This document shows positions 13,501-25,427 of a stretch of DNA of 64,000 nucleotides, piece after piece (the first letter of the stretch is position 1; each line of letters starts with the position of its first letter). Location: assembly GCF_000327385.1 (NCBI RefSeq), contig NW_008707882.1, positions 61,210 to 125,209 of the forward strand, read 5' to 3'. Both the position numbers and the translations under genes were made by a program. The DNA is from Lottia gigantea. Lineage: Eukaryota; Mollusca; Gastropoda; Lottiidae. The notes beneath the pieces were generated by a model. The model did no database searches. It was not told where the DNA came from and saw nothing but the letters and a program-made list of their open reading frames with translations.

Positions 13501-16500
13501 TAAAACAGTAAGCTTTCAGCAACAGAGCAGTATCAGCAAGTTTGGAAACTTGGAAATTGTATGCACAATACCATGTTATAAACTGAGAAATTGTCATTCA
13601 TAGAAGGGTAACTATGCCTTTGTTGCATTTAACAGGTAATGTTTTCTACATAGTTATCGCACTAACCCTTCCCCCTTATCATCATTACAAACATCCTTTC
13701 CGTATTTAAACAATTTCACCATTTCGGGGGTTGATTTTAGCCTTGAATATATGTAAATAGTCTTCAGAAGTACTAGAAATGTTCGAAAACTGCATAAATC
13801 CCCCAAAAATACCTCAAACTAGTAATTTCACTTTGTATTATTGTATATTTCTTTGCTTTACTTTGCATGACAATTCGTCAATTTAACATTCAAACAAGGA
13901 TAATTCTGGATACACATGGAATAATTCTCGTTTCTGAGACTAACGTGCGATTGGTTAAAACCTGTCCCTTTAATTAGAGGTATCTTTTAATTTTGAGGAA
14001 GAGATCTTAAGAAGTCTTTTGGCTAACTGTACGTTAAGAAAAAGGTCTGATATGAGTATTTATTTTGTTTTGATTAAAATAACCCGTGCTACCTTTTGGT
14101 TCGCTGCCTTAAATGCTATATTTCAAATATCTAAATGATGATATATTGTGAAAATTAACCCTTAATTAAAGAAAAGGACTATAATTTATTAGGTCCAACC
14201 CTTCAATCATTCCGATCATAAATCACATCATGACACTGTAGATGCAATATTCTTCATTGATTATCGACCACTTCTCTAATGGTGGACATAAACATAACAT
14301 AACAGATCTTGTTACAAAATATCTTAGATTTTATGGACATTTTTGAATCGTGGTACAAACAATATTTAGTTAAGAAAGAATATTTGTCTTTTGTAGTGTG
14401 TCAACAACTATTGGCATGAAACTTGTGAGACATTTAAGAAACTAACAGTTACAAAATTCGGGATTGGACATACTGTGTTCATGAAACTAGCGTCACGATA
14501 TTTAAAAGTTAAAAAAAGTAAGAAATGACGTCACGATACTTGACACAGTTCTCAAGAAACGGTTTAAGGCTTAATTTCGCCATTTTTCTTGACCAATCGT
14601 ACCTTTGTCACAGAAACGGGATTTTGTTTTTGCTAAACTTATCAGTAATAGTGATCACAGGTTACTGTCGAAATTTGAGCCTTCAAATCCATGTGTGTCC
14701 AGAGTCATCGGCGTTTGAAAGTTAAAAAGACGAGTCGTCTTTTCTTGAGACATCTAGAGAAACAGGAAAGGAAATTCCTACTTTTAGATATTTTTGAAGG
14801 AATAATACGATTTTCGTACATTTGTAGTACCTATGAAGACTATTTACATAATTATATTCACGACTAAACTCAACCCACAAAATGGCGCATCTGTCCCATT
14901 AAGTAGGACATTTTTAAAAACCGTGTTACTAATTCCCTGACCAAAGGACTTTACTATCAACTGTCGCCTAATAATTTAATTTCCTAAATCTTTCAACTTA
15001 AATGTTTACTTTGACAGGATAATTCTCTCTGTCAGTTAAACTAGGATTATCTACAGGATGTGGGAATCAAATTATAATTTAAATCAGTCTGTTCTATGTA
15101 GACAATTTAGGTCTATATCAAGGCCAAACAAATAAGGTTAATAGTCAGAATTATTTCTGAATTCTGGTAATTTCAACGATTTTCTTCATGACCATAACAG
15201 TCGCCATACAATTTCGGCAATGGCGGAGTTAGTTTATACCCCAAAGTGTACACCCACTTTATCTTTTTGATTCTTATACGTTTTTGCCCCAAAATATGTG
15301 TTAAAATGCACCAAATCAATTCAATATTAGCGCTTTCATATTCCAGTATCTAAAATCCGCATCGATAAATAGGCTATAGTCACAATTCATAGTTTTTGCA
15401 TTATCTCTTTTAAAATGTGATTTTTAATTTAAAAAATTTGTAATGTAATTAACTTCATTTTTTAATGGCTCAATTTTCGAATTAAAATTTATAATGAAAA
15501 GTGAATCCGTATCTTCATTGGAACATCTCGACAAAAAAAGGAAGTAAACAGACAAAAAATGTAATTACTGGTTGCGTGTAGACTACAATAGTATAACTTT
15601 AATATAATTATTAAAAACTCGCATGTCTTTCGAACTGAAAGGTCGATTAGATTATAAAAACAATGATATGATTGTAAATTGATTACTATAAGGAACCGTA
15701 ATGATCTGATATACAGTTACACAGAAAAGGCAACTTTAATCTTATTCAATACTGTGTTCTGAATTGAGATGAAGTTCGCTTTAAAATTAAAACTCAGCCA
15801 ATCAAATCCTCTCATTAGTAACTGCATTCTAGGTCTTTGCTTTTTGAATCATGGTATTCCCTATAAACTCGTTATTGGCTCAAATATATCGTTGAGAAGA
15901 GTTTAGGTCCTCCTTTACTGCTCCTGATTTCGGTTAATGAAGATATACAATTTCAACATGCGGAAGTGACATCGACGACAGGTTGCCGTGACTTTTTCCA
16001 GACCGAGCAGATATAACCAATTATAAAATCAAAGTAGGCCTTATATTTTTAATATGGGTAGTTGAAGTGGAGTTTTATAAGCTAAAAAAGCAAAACCATA
16101 CAACTATATCTATTGGATACCATCCAATGTTCATTGAATTTTACATTATTAGCAGACAATGAAAGGACCTTCCATGGGCTATTACAGCAAGTCTACATTA
16201 TCTCGTATTACTTAACATGGTTTGACTAGCGCTTGAAATTAGATTTCCAAGACATTATATAAATATCTTAGCCTACAGATATACTTTATTTCTATCAAGT
16301 TCACTTTTTTCTGCTGTATAGTTAAGTAAGGTTAATATTATTATGTAGAACATTAATCTTGTCGATCACGGTTTGAAGAAATTCTTCAACCTGCAGATGC
16401 TTGAAGATAATGTTGGGTGAGTGATCTTTTGAACTAATATTATAAACCCATGGTGGAAAATCGCTTCGCTTCAGGGTATTCTACGGCCCGCCTTTTTCTT

Positions 16501-18147
16501 TCTCGGGCTTTCTTACTCGGTAAAAATTTGCCCTGTCATTACCCTATATTTATGCTGTACTGAAAGTAATGTCGATATTATTTCAAGAAGAAATCAACCG
16601 AACAAAACCCTGGTTGCTATTCCTATAAGCCATGGGTAAATGAAGCTACAACTTTCATTTTGTTTTAGAATTGTGTAATTCAAGGCAGTATACTGATTGA
16701 ATTCCGACACTGTATGCTGTGTGTCTTAAATAATAATCACGGTATTTAATACTTGTAATATGACTATATGCGATATTGACTTTTTCTGAAGACAAGGAAG
16801 AATTATCATTGTGAAGTAGACTGTATAATTATTTCATATAATAACAAATATATAATATATAGACCTACTTTAAAAATTAAAGGTAGATAAATAATGTTTA
16901 CAGTCATATAGGGTTCTCAATTAAACGAAGCCAACAATCATCTAGTGATGGTGATTAGGACAAGAAGACAAGACTAAACGTCGTGTTATTTACAGAGAAT
17001 ATACAGTTAATGAATTTTGGGGCGGTTGACATGTGGATTTATCAACCAAAAGGATGTTATATATTGACTGAGGCCAATGGTCTGTACGCCTTGTAAAGAT
17101 TAAACGCTATGTTCTGTATAGATGAAACACCATGTTCTATACAGATAAAATGTCTCGTTCTGTACAGATTAAACGCAATATTTTCTGTACAGAGAAAACG
17201 CCATATTTTCACAGGGCCTTGTTCTGTAAAGATTATACGCTATGTTCTGTACAGATAAAACGTCATGTTCTGTACGGATAAAACGTCATGCTGTGTACGG
17301 ATAAAACGTCATGTTCTGTGTACAAGTGGGCGTCGTAGATAAGGGAGGTAACCTTCAACCATTATAAATAATCTATTAAAAGCTTTGTTTTTGATAAATC
17401 TTACCTGGGCAGGATCTGTGTTTCCAGAAAATAAGATACCTTTTACTGTTTCACGCTTCTTNNNNNNNNNNNNNNNNNNNNNNNNNNNNNNNNNNNNNNN
17501 NNNNNNNNNNNNNNNNNNNNNNNNNNNNNNNNNNNNNNNNNNNNNNNNNNNNNNNNNNNNNNNNNNNNNNNNNNNAGGGGGGGGGGGGGGGGGCACGCTT
17601 TAAATACGTCACTGGTCAGAAACTATTCCATATTTCAAACGTGTTTACATTTAGCAGGTAAAACTCTTTTTGGGTCAAAGATATGGCATCATTTGCTTGG
17701 TGGTCGTGAATTCTAATCTCGGTCGGGTGTGAAAATTTGGTGACCTTGAATAAGTTATCTTTTATTCCAGCTTACTCCGATGTAAATGGACATTTATAAT
17801 CAGGGAAAGATCTATTCCAATGATTTGGCCAAGGACCCGCTGATGGGATCGTCGTGAATCTAAATTTCTATCCTTGAAAAAATAGGTTTCTCTTATTAAA
17901 GTGCCATTATTATAATTGACAAAAAGACAAATTGAAGCCATATCCATACCTGTTGACGATCTTTTGGGTCGTAATTTGCCGATTCTTTAAATTCCTTTCT
18001 ATAAATAGTATCATATTTATAGTAAGATTTCCTTGAATTTGATGTTTTAGGAGGAAATAATGTCTTGCTTTCATCATTTATTAATCTTAATTTTCTCGCC
18101 ATCCAATTGCCTGGGGGCAGCTGAAAACCTTCATCAACGCCGGCCAT
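7559..18147 (-). CDS. Unrecognised eight-exon gene, complete except one exon cut by an assembly gap
   Basis: Exons in transcript order: 18147-17950 (ATG start, 66 codons), gap to 17405 (only the last 19 codons visible), 12026-11972, 9956-9888, 9226-9099, 8644-8458, 8120-8018 and 7775-7559 (stop TAA). All visible phases fit, giving 337 residues plus the gap-hidden part. The start is the first ATG of an exon opening MAGVDEGFQLPPGNWMARKL and ending in a consensus GT donor. The N-terminal part is basic with tyrosines (KSYYKYDTIYRKEF). The middle is Ser/Arg-rich and probably disordered. The C-terminal half is helical (RKTLDPEARKMVDKWLESAT), then ends in a Trp/His/Pro-rich tail (WMHATWHHLPQYKDWDP). 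No catalytic motif, signal peptide or membrane segment is seen. I do not recognise the family. The Trp/Pro-rich style recalls ciliary axonemal proteins, but that is only an impression. Confidence 0.85.
9677..9705 (+). other. Possible tRNA-like B-box remnant of a SINE
   Basis: GGGTTCGATTACCGGTCGGA resembles an RNA polymerase III B box followed by the SINE-style CGGTCGG also seen near 17715. The remainder of a SINE is not clear here. It lies in an intron of the minus-strand gene. Confidence 0.3.
10711..11037. mobile_element. Foldback (MITE-like) element family B, copy 1
   Basis: The ends are inverted: ATCTTCACAATGCCAAGCC at the left, and the complement of the same motif at the right (GTTCGTAATAACTTGACATC then GTGAAGGTG). 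Inside, TGACTGCAATAGCCACCTT is mirrored by AAGGTGGCTATTGCAGTCA, so the whole element can fold on itself. AAGTAC flanks both ends (10711-10716 and 11032-11037), a candidate target-site duplication. There is no coding capacity. It sits in an intron of the minus-strand gene. Confidence 0.8.
11352..11890. repeat. Minisatellite, 31-bp unit, about 17 copies
   Basis: The unit is approximately GACCACTTTGTAACAAGGTC followed by ATTTTGACAGA, phased exactly 31 bp apart in the better-conserved left part and degenerating toward the right (GATAGTGACAAC forms). It lies in the intron between exons 3 and 4 of the minus-strand gene, about 80 bp from exon 3. The minus-strand ORF here is a repeat artefact. Confidence 0.92.
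12027..17089. other. Large intron sequence, no gene seen
   Basis: About 5 kb of AT-rich sequence within intron 2 of the minus-strand gene. At 12660-12825 is a short GC-rich stretch starting CAGTGGCGGAGCCAGG with a G-run. That start is typical of the ends of some DNA transposons, but I found no matching other end. A 19-bp palindrome, AAAAGACGAGTCGTCTTTT, lies near 14727. A full CRE-type TGACGTCA occurs near 14526. No exon is supported. Confidence 0.5.
17090..17330. repeat. Short minisatellite, roughly 22-28-bp units
   Basis: GTTCTGTACAGATAAAACG and close variants (GTTCTGTACGGATAAAACG, ATTTTCTGTACAGAG) repeat about nine times with uneven spacing. It ends less than 100 bp downstream of exon 2 of the minus-strand gene, so it is in intron 2 close to that donor. 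Confidence 0.8.
17462..17575. other. Assembly gap (114 N) cutting an exon
   Basis: The run of N begins inside the reading frame of exon 2 of the minus-strand gene, so the acceptor and 5' part of that exon are missing. The gap is followed directly by a run of about 17 G, a likely cause of the sequencing failure. Confidence 0.98.
17645..17870 (+). mobile_element. Degenerate tRNA-derived SINE
   Basis: GTCGTGAATTCTAATCTCGG resembles a decayed pol III B box and is followed by TCGGGTGTGAAAATTTGGTG, a typical SINE head layout. About 90 bp on is a tail, GGGAAAGATCTATTCCAATG then TTTGGCCAAGGACCCGCTG. A similar tail recurs near 47265-47335 and more weakly near 7826-7880. It lies in intron 1 of the minus-strand gene. 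Assignment is by pattern only. Confidence 0.45.
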
Positions 18148-18955
18148 TTTTCTTGCTTCTTGTCTAGTAGAGGAAACCTTTCACACAATATTTTGAAGAA
18201 TAATTATCTGCACCGCTATAACTCCATGTTAATTAAAGAAAACTACAAATGAAGTAATTTTATGAATGTAATGAACACCAAGTTGGTATCCAGGACATGG
18301 ATAGATTAGACATGCGTAAATCTACAAAACGTTTAAATTGCTAGTCTAGCTGTTCCACTTGGCTGCCACCATTGTTCAGTTTGATACATTTGTTTGATAT
18401 AGTGTATTAACGTTTAATTAAAGACTATATTATACGATCTTAAGATTAATAAGATTACAGTCTAAAGCTGGGTGTACCCGTTTAGATTAATGCCGGGTTT
18501 ATCAGATTACCTGATTAGTGAAGTGTTCAAGCGAATGACTTACATGGAAGCTAATCACGAAGACTGAAACAGTTCTCATTTTGTGGCGGGAGCGGCTCTC
18601 GATAACACTCCCAGTGGTTAGCAGACCTTTTCTTAGACTCTAGATGTGTTTCTCCTCATTCTGCTTCCTTTTTTTTCTTTTTTTTGTTGCGCTTTGCAAA
18701 TTCCAGAATATCATATGTTTGGCGTTGTGACTAGCGTTCTTTATAGAAGAAAATGAAAGCTTGAAACCAGACAAATTTACTTTGTGCTAACATTCTAGTT
18801 CACCTAACTGGTTTGCAATGGTGTTTACACCATGTACCATTGGAAATTCCCAGGCAAACCAAACAGGCCTGTTCATTTTGTTGAATACAACAGTAGAAAA
18901 TGACGTCTATGATCCATATCAAAGGATTACAGACATCTGATTAGACTCTGTATGC
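18148..18955. other. Upstream region of the minus-strand gene
   Basis: Contains the 5' untranslated sequence and presumably the promoter of the gene starting at 18147. I could not place a TATA box or transcription start. The rest is unremarkable AT-rich sequence. Confidence 0.35.
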
Positions 18956-18959
18956 GAAT

Positions 18960-19740
18960 AGATGATTGATTGGTAGATGACAAGTTAACGTTCGCTTCCA
19001 GCGTATTCTGATATCGCAAACTAGGTAGTTGTTGGTAGATGACAAGTTAACTTTCGCTTCCAGCGTATTCTGATATCGCAAACTAGGTAGTTGTTGGTAG
19101 ATGACAAGCTAACGTTCGCTTCCAGCGTATGCAGATATCGCAAACTATGTAGTTGTTGGTAGATGACAAGTTAACTTTCGCTTCCAGCGTATTCTGATAT
19201 CGCAAACTAGGTAGTTGTTGGTAGATGACAAGTTAACTTTCGCTTCCAGCGTATTCTGATATCGCAAACTAGGTAGTTGTTGGTAGATGACAAGTTAACT
19301 TTCGCTTCAAGCGTATTCTGATATCGCGAACTAAGTAGTTGTTGGTAGATGACAAGCTAACGTTCGCTTCCAGCGTATGCTGATATCGCAAACTATGTAG
19401 TTGTTGGTAGATGACAAGCTAACGTTCGCTTTCAGCGTATGCTGATATCGCAAACTAGGTAGTTGTTGGTAGATGACAAGCTAACGTTCGCTTCCAGTGT
19501 ATGCTGATATCGCAAACTAGGTAGTTGTTGGTAGTCGTAGTAGTTGGTAGTTGGATTGTGTATGTGATAAGTGGTTGGTTGGTAGTTAAAGTTCGCTTTC
19601 AGCGTATGCTGATATCGCAAACTAGGTAGTTGTTGGTAGATGACAAGTTAACCTTCGCTTCCAGCGTATTGTGATATCGCAAACTAGGTAGTTGTTGGTA
19701 GTCGTAGTAGTTGGTAGTTGGATTGTGTATGCGAATAGCG
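18960..19740. repeat. Minisatellite, 62-bp unit, about 12 copies
   Basis: Repeats of TTGGTAGATGACAAGTTAAC, TTCGCTTCCAGCGTATTCTG and ATATCGCAAACTAGGTAGTT are spaced 62 bp in the left part. Two copies near the right end carry an insert, AGTCGTAGTAGTTGGTAGTT, so a higher-order block was duplicated. No real gene; the two minus-strand ORFs follow the repeat. Confidence 0.93.
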
Positions 19741-20164
19741 AGACTCAGGGTTTTATAACTGATATGTTGAAAAATGAAAACCAAGATATGTAGCACAACC
19801 TTAAACCATTTAAACATATTTATTGTCTGCTTATGTCTAGCAAATGATTAAGTAAATGAACGCCATTGTTCCTCTTCCACAGAAAATTAAAAACCTGGAG
19901 AGTATTAGGAAAGGAATCTTAATAAACAATGTTTAATCTGGTAGAGCAATAAATATTATGTTTACTTCTTTCCACAAGATTTTTTCCTTACTTGTTAACT
20001 TCCTAGATTTTACAAAAGGTTTATTAGTAGAATGCCTGCCAGGTTTATTAGAATATCTGATCAGATATAGATTGTCTACTGGAATTCTATGGGTAATTGT
20101 TGAAACAGTAACAATGACAAGTTGATTTTAAAAGATTTTAGGACTTTTAAACTGTAAAGATTAT
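19741..20164. other. Intergenic, nothing recognised
   Basis: AT-rich sequence without supported exons, repeats or RNA genes. Confidence 0.5.
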
Positions 20165-20345
20165 TATAGTCGGCTTAATAAAAATCCGTACAAGCAGACA
20201 CTTCCTGCTTCCTCAATCAAAAATCTTGTCCAAAGATTGGCAAAATCGGGAGTAAAGGTAGTACAGTAGTGGACTCCTCCAAAGAGAAGTGCCATCAGGT
20301 GTTTCGAAAAGAGCAAGCATGGTTTGCTTCGCGCTGGAGCAATAA
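20165..20345. repeat. Dispersed repeat E, copy 2
   Basis: Shares collinear blocks with 3195-3365: AAAAATCCGT, AAATCGGGAGTAA, AGTGGACTCCTC and GCCATCAGGTGTTTCG, then AAAGAGCAAGCATG. Two copies 17 kb apart show a dispersed family of unknown type. The 70-codon minus-strand ORF here is likely fortuitous. Confidence 0.6.
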
Positions 20346-21940
20346 CAGATAACGAAGTTTTATACCAAAATTCCAATTGGAACAGAACAAAATGTATTAC
20401 TTAAAAACACCTAACACAATTTGTATGTATTATTTATCTACTTATTGATATACTGGTATTACGTACGTGGTAAATAGCCACTGCCTTTCTTCAAACCCTA
20501 AATAAGTAGAAAGAACATAAGGGATGACACAGAGTGCCGAAGGACTTAACGGTGATACGCTTCTCTGGGAGATATTCTTTTATGCCAATAGATAAATGGA
20601 AAGCTAGATTTCATGAAAGGTTAAATTAATAGTTATGGATTATCTACAACATACATGAACGAATTGGTTGCCTGGTTGCCTTGAGTCAACAAAACCTTGA
20701 AGGTGAACTAGAATTATTATAATCTATTTACAGAAATTTGTAAAGAACCGATGACTTCACAATTGCAAACATACAGTTCAAATTCTCTTAAATGAAAGCT
20801 AAATCAATTGTGAACAGTTCTTAACAAGAGATAGGCTATCCTAATTGTTTATTCTACTCCGGATGCATCCATTCTAATCCACATAATTGAGTATGTGGTG
20901 GGAATTATGAGTGTAATTTGTTATTATTACGTGATGAGGGCAATTCTTTCACTTTGTACCATGTTAAGAAATTTGAGGTGTATGGGGATGAGGGTGAGGG
21001 AGAAAAGTCTCTATTTATTTTTTGGAAGGGGGGTGTGGGGCATGACATTGATTAACATTGAACTGAAACTGAATAAAACACAATTGTGTGGCATGCTGTC
21101 ATTGTCTCGACCACGAAAAATCCGTGGTTCACTTTAATTTAACACTATTAACTCGGTCTTTTCATACGAGAGAGGTTGCCAGTACTCGTTTGTTATTCTC
21201 GAGTTTCGTGTGTACTTCAAAAACGTAAAAATGGCTGTGTGCAAGCGTTTGGTTGGCCTGTTTGCAAATCACATGACATCCCTCGAGGTTCATGCTAGGG
21301 AAACACGGTAGAAATATGATGTACCAGTTCCGGAATCTAATCGAGTAAGCTAAAGATCTAATTAGGTCACAGCCAATATCGATACAGAACAGTTGTTTCT
21401 TCAGAATCAACAATTAATATCTAAAAAATCTCCACTTAAAACTTACTACAAATCAATAGTTCATGCATAAAACATTTTAATTTCCTTTTTAACTCAGAAT
21501 GTCCAGAAAACATGAAAGATTAATTAAAATGTTTTCCATGAGACAATCTACATTATTTACCTGGGCATGTTTAATGAGCCTTAAGTAGATCTCAATCAAC
21601 CTCTTTCTATTCGATTAAACTGAGCTATTGTACCTTCTATAACGAGGTGAATATGAGGGGTATAATTATGGCTTATTATCGATGATAAACTGTTGATAAA
21701 GTAACGCAGAAATACATTTAAAAACAGTAAGGTTATGTTAGGCAGTGTCATATTTTCAGAAAACAAGGATTGGTCAGCTGAATAACGTCTTAATACTTGA
21801 AAGGTCAAATAGTCATTTTATGATTAAAACTCTTAATCATATGCAATAAGAACATAATGATAAGATTAAGAATACATGATAAGTCATTAGACACACCAAT
21901 TAATCAAAAGGTTTTCTTAATTTGTCAAGAAAACCCATCT
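20346..21940. other. Intergenic, nothing recognised
   Basis: About 1.6 kb with only short ORFs, none showing splice-flanked coding structure or a recognisable protein. A G-rich patch (GGAAGGGGGGTGTGGGG) lies near 21025. Confidence 0.45.
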
Positions 21941-22238
21941 TTAAAGGGATTATAATTTTTTTTTAATGTGTATCGGGACACTGATAGCATCAATTTGCGC
22001 AATTCCAATTTTCAGTCAGACGTATGTTGTTCCTGCAATTCAACTAAAACGAAGTGTTTGATCACGACACTAATCGCAAATATAGGTCTTTCACGATTAG
22101 TGACGTCATCAAACATTTCTTTTTAGTCGAATTGCAGGAACCACAGACGTCTGATTGAAATTGGAAAGGTGCAAATTGATGCTTTCAGTGTCACCGATAC
22201 ACATAAATTTTTAGAAAACCTCTTTACAATCCCTTTAA
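21941..22238. mobile_element. Foldback (MITE-like) element family A, copy 1, TTAA-flanked
   Basis: A 298-bp near-palindrome opening TTAAAGGGATT and closing AATCCCTTTAA, so TTAA at each end is the likely target duplication, as for piggyBac-type elements. Inner arms pair over most of the length: GATAGCATCAATTTGCGCAA on the left with TTGATGCTTTCAGTGTC on the right. The right arm carries an intact TGACGTCA near 22098. No coding capacity. Confidence 0.85.
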
Positions 22239-23377
22239 TGGATAAAATTCTTGAAATATCTGTTTTCACAACTGAAAGCTTTTAATTTCTTCTGTCCGCA
22301 TCACTTTCTATGGTGAACACAAGCAAACGATTTATTTGCAATATAAAAACATAGGATTTGAAGCTCAAGGAACGATTCGAAGAAAGGAAATGTCATTCTA
22401 AATTCTAAATCGTTGACCTAGCTGCCTCTTGGAAAATTTAACCGACTTTAAAATTGTCGTTGCTGATTATGTTCTCACAATTTTCACAGCTTGCTATCCA
22501 ATTCAATCATATGTTATTATAGTCTATGACTTGAGATAGGATCTACCGTTTGAAAGCCATTTCGTGAACAGTGGCGTCTCTAGTCTTCCGAGAATAGTTG
22601 TACAAATAGGGGACATGCTGACTCAATAGGAGAGGGGTGAAGGGGGGGGGGGGGGTGGGGCTATGGAGTCAGAATTCAATATACTGTAGGGCCTAACTCT
22701 GTTGACGCATCATAGTCGCAAGCCTCTTATACCTCCATTAGCGCCGCCCATGATTACAGTTTATCTCAACCTTTGAGACAACCTTGAACAAGAGAAGAAT
22801 CTTTTTTACCCAAAACATAATTTAAAACCACATTCATTGTGATAATTGGATGTTCTGTCATATCACCATGCTATTAGTTGTTGATAGTGTGTCTGAGTTT
22901 TGACTCTCATATTTGCTTTGTTCCATTAAAAACAACAACCTGTTCGTTGATGATCACTGACTATATTCAATTGTCGAGACATAAGACAAATTAAATAGTT
23001 ATCTTACAGACTGAAAGGCGTTATGAAGTTAAGACAACGACAAATTTGATGCGTGTAAAATCAAAGCTCAAACGATATTTATTAAACTTCAATGAATCAA
23101 AAATTCGAAATGAAAAATGTTATGTGGGATTAAGGGATAGTTTAATATTTTTGCTAAAATGTTGTTTTGGATTTCAGGTTTCGTTTTTCGATCCGGATTG
23201 TTAGTACCTCTATTATTCATTAGTATTCTGCATGTACAATTTCCACTTTAATGCAAAGGCTGTTAATAATTTTATACCAACTTTTGCATATCAGGTTTAG
23301 AGATAGTCAGGTCCTGCACGGGTAATATTGGGAATTATTTTGCACCAGCAAACCTAGTATTTTAAAGTGCAAGCATA
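22239..23377. other. Intergenic; possible transposon end
   Basis: Near 22571, CAGTGGCGTCTCTAG is followed within 100 bp by a long G run (22643-22656), similar in style to the element end near 12660. I found no partner end. No gene seen. Confidence 0.35.
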
Positions 23378-23671
23378 TTAAAGGTATTGTAAAGAGGTTT
23401 TGTATTTTTTACGTGTATTGGGGATACTGATAGCATCAATTTGCACCATTCCAATTTTCAATCAAACGTCTGTGGTCCTTATAATTCCACCAAAAATAAA
23501 CGTTTGATGACGCCACTCATCGCCAAATAAGCTTTATCACGTAAGATACTTCACGATTAGTGACGTCATCATGCCACAGAAAGTGATTGAAAATTGGAAT
23601 GGTGCAAATTGATGCTATCGATTACCCCGATACACATACAAATTTAGAAAACCTATTTACAACCCCTTTAA
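23378..23671. mobile_element. Foldback element family A, copy 2, TTAA-flanked
   Basis: 294 bp from TTAAAGGTATTGTAAAGAGG to ACAACCCCTTTAA, matching copy 1 across both arms (GATAGCATCAATTTGCACCA and its complement). It also carries TGACGTCA near 23558. The sequence before the left TTAA (AGCATA) is the same as before the copy at 37801, hinting at a target preference or chance. Confidence 0.85.
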
Positions 23672-24369
23672 CTATGGAACACTAATGGTAGTTGAACAGA
23701 GTTGCAAGAGAAAATATTGATTATAAGTGATACCTAAATAATAGCTTGCATAATGTCACCACATTTTGTTCCATAAAAAACTCTCTACATGAATTTCAAA
23801 GATAAATTTATTAAACTTCTTATTGAGATATGTGAGTGTTTTTCACTTTTACCAATCAATATACACAAAGCTTGATGCCGATGAATTCTGATAGTTTTAA
23901 CGATGTCAGGGAGAGTCAATTTGTTGTATATTGCTTGGGAGAGTATGATCATTGACAGGGTATAGAACTCCGCCGTGAAGGATGCAGTATAAGGAAACTT
24001 TTTTGATTTAAAACAAATATATAAATTTCGGTATCTAAAAGTTACTTTGTTATTTTGTGTACTTGGAAAGGAATCGCGCTGATTAAATGTGAAACCTAGA
24101 TTTTATTTCAGAAGATGTATATTACCAGTAAAGGTAAGCATTCTGTATTCTGTATATTTTAACAATGCTTTAGACGTGAGTTAACATTGGGACAAAGCTT
24201 TATTTGCTATAATATTAATATTTGAATGGAGATCGTTCGGGTCCAAATACAATTAACAAAATATCCATTGTGTCCATAGGGAACAATAATTTTCAATGAA
24301 GAAGTGCCAGATTTTTGAAAAAAATAATATTCATTCAAATATCAGAGTGGTATGTTTCCTAGCCCCTAT

Positions 24370-24600
24370 GACCACATCCGGTGGTCCTCTGACCAGTCAG
24401 TTCTCCCATGAACTAGACTTAACAAAGGAAACTGTCGTCCCACCCGGTAGTCCGACCTCTCAGTCCACCCCTGTAAACAGATAATATAGGAAATTGTCGT
24501 TGCACCCGATGGTCCGACCTCTCATCCCTTTGAACTAGAGCTAACATAGGAAACTTCGTTGCACCCAAAGATCCGACCCCTTGGTCCCCCCGTGTAAGTA
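24370..24600. repeat. Three degenerate direct repeats of about 65 bp
   Basis: The motifs ACATAGGAAACT.CGT, GCACCC...GGTCCGACC and TCTCA..CC...TGAACTAGA recur three times with decreasing similarity. The 62-codon plus-strand ORF spanning part of it has no other support. Confidence 0.6.
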
Positions 24601-25427
24601 GTTAACATAGGATTGTGTGTTATCAAATAATCAGCAAAAATGGCTCTAAGACTATTATATAAATCACTCTGCCTGTAAATTTACCGTTAGAGGATCAAAT
24701 TATGTTTTCACAATTCTCTGACAATTCCATTAGTTTATCACCTAAAATCATATTAGATATTGCATCATTGACATAAATGTCATCAAATTCCTATAGCAGA
24801 ACTGGCACGAAAAGTGATTGTCTTCTTTAAAGATATTTAAGTACAGTAATTAGATGAATGCAGTGATTTGAAACAAGGATTTTTTAAAGTGAAATGGAAT
24901 GAAGTCGTACGTTACACGACAGGCCTACACTTTCGCTTTTTATCTCTTTATTAGATTGCAAACGGACACATCCGTATCTGAGAAAGTCTAGGATCGAAAT
25001 ACACCACTTTATTGTGACCTTTGATATTATAATTACAAAACTTAAAAACGTGGAGAAAGTAATGAAGGCTTTTGAAGTGAAATGAACCAATTCGAGATCT
25101 GCTTCTTCAATAAATGTTAAGAACTTTTCACTTCATAAAATACAATAATAATCTCACCAATTCTCCATATCTCACGATTTCGTTTATAGTTTGTGTAAAA
25201 AGAATTATATTTCCAAATTGGATACAGTGTCAATTTTGTTATCAATAATTGTAATGAGTGAAATTGAAAATCTAAAACAAATCCTAAATGATGAATGGTA
25301 ATTAAATTCTCTTATGGGATAGAGCCATGCAAATATTCACTTAAGGAACTACAGATTTCGTCGTTCGAACTAACGGCGAGACATTGTGTCTGTAGTGGGT
25401 CGATTGCTCAGCGTTTCTTGCTAACTA
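24601..25427. other. Intergenic, nothing recognised
   Basis: AT-rich sequence without supported features. Confidence 0.45.

Noticed and set aside
20895-21137. 80-codon plus-strand ORF
   Set aside because: No splice context, low-complexity G-rich patch, no recognisable domain.
24111-24135. Possible micro-exon flanked by TTTATTTCAG and GTAAGC
   Set aside because: About 22 bases with splice-like flanks but no neighbouring exons to join; likely chance.
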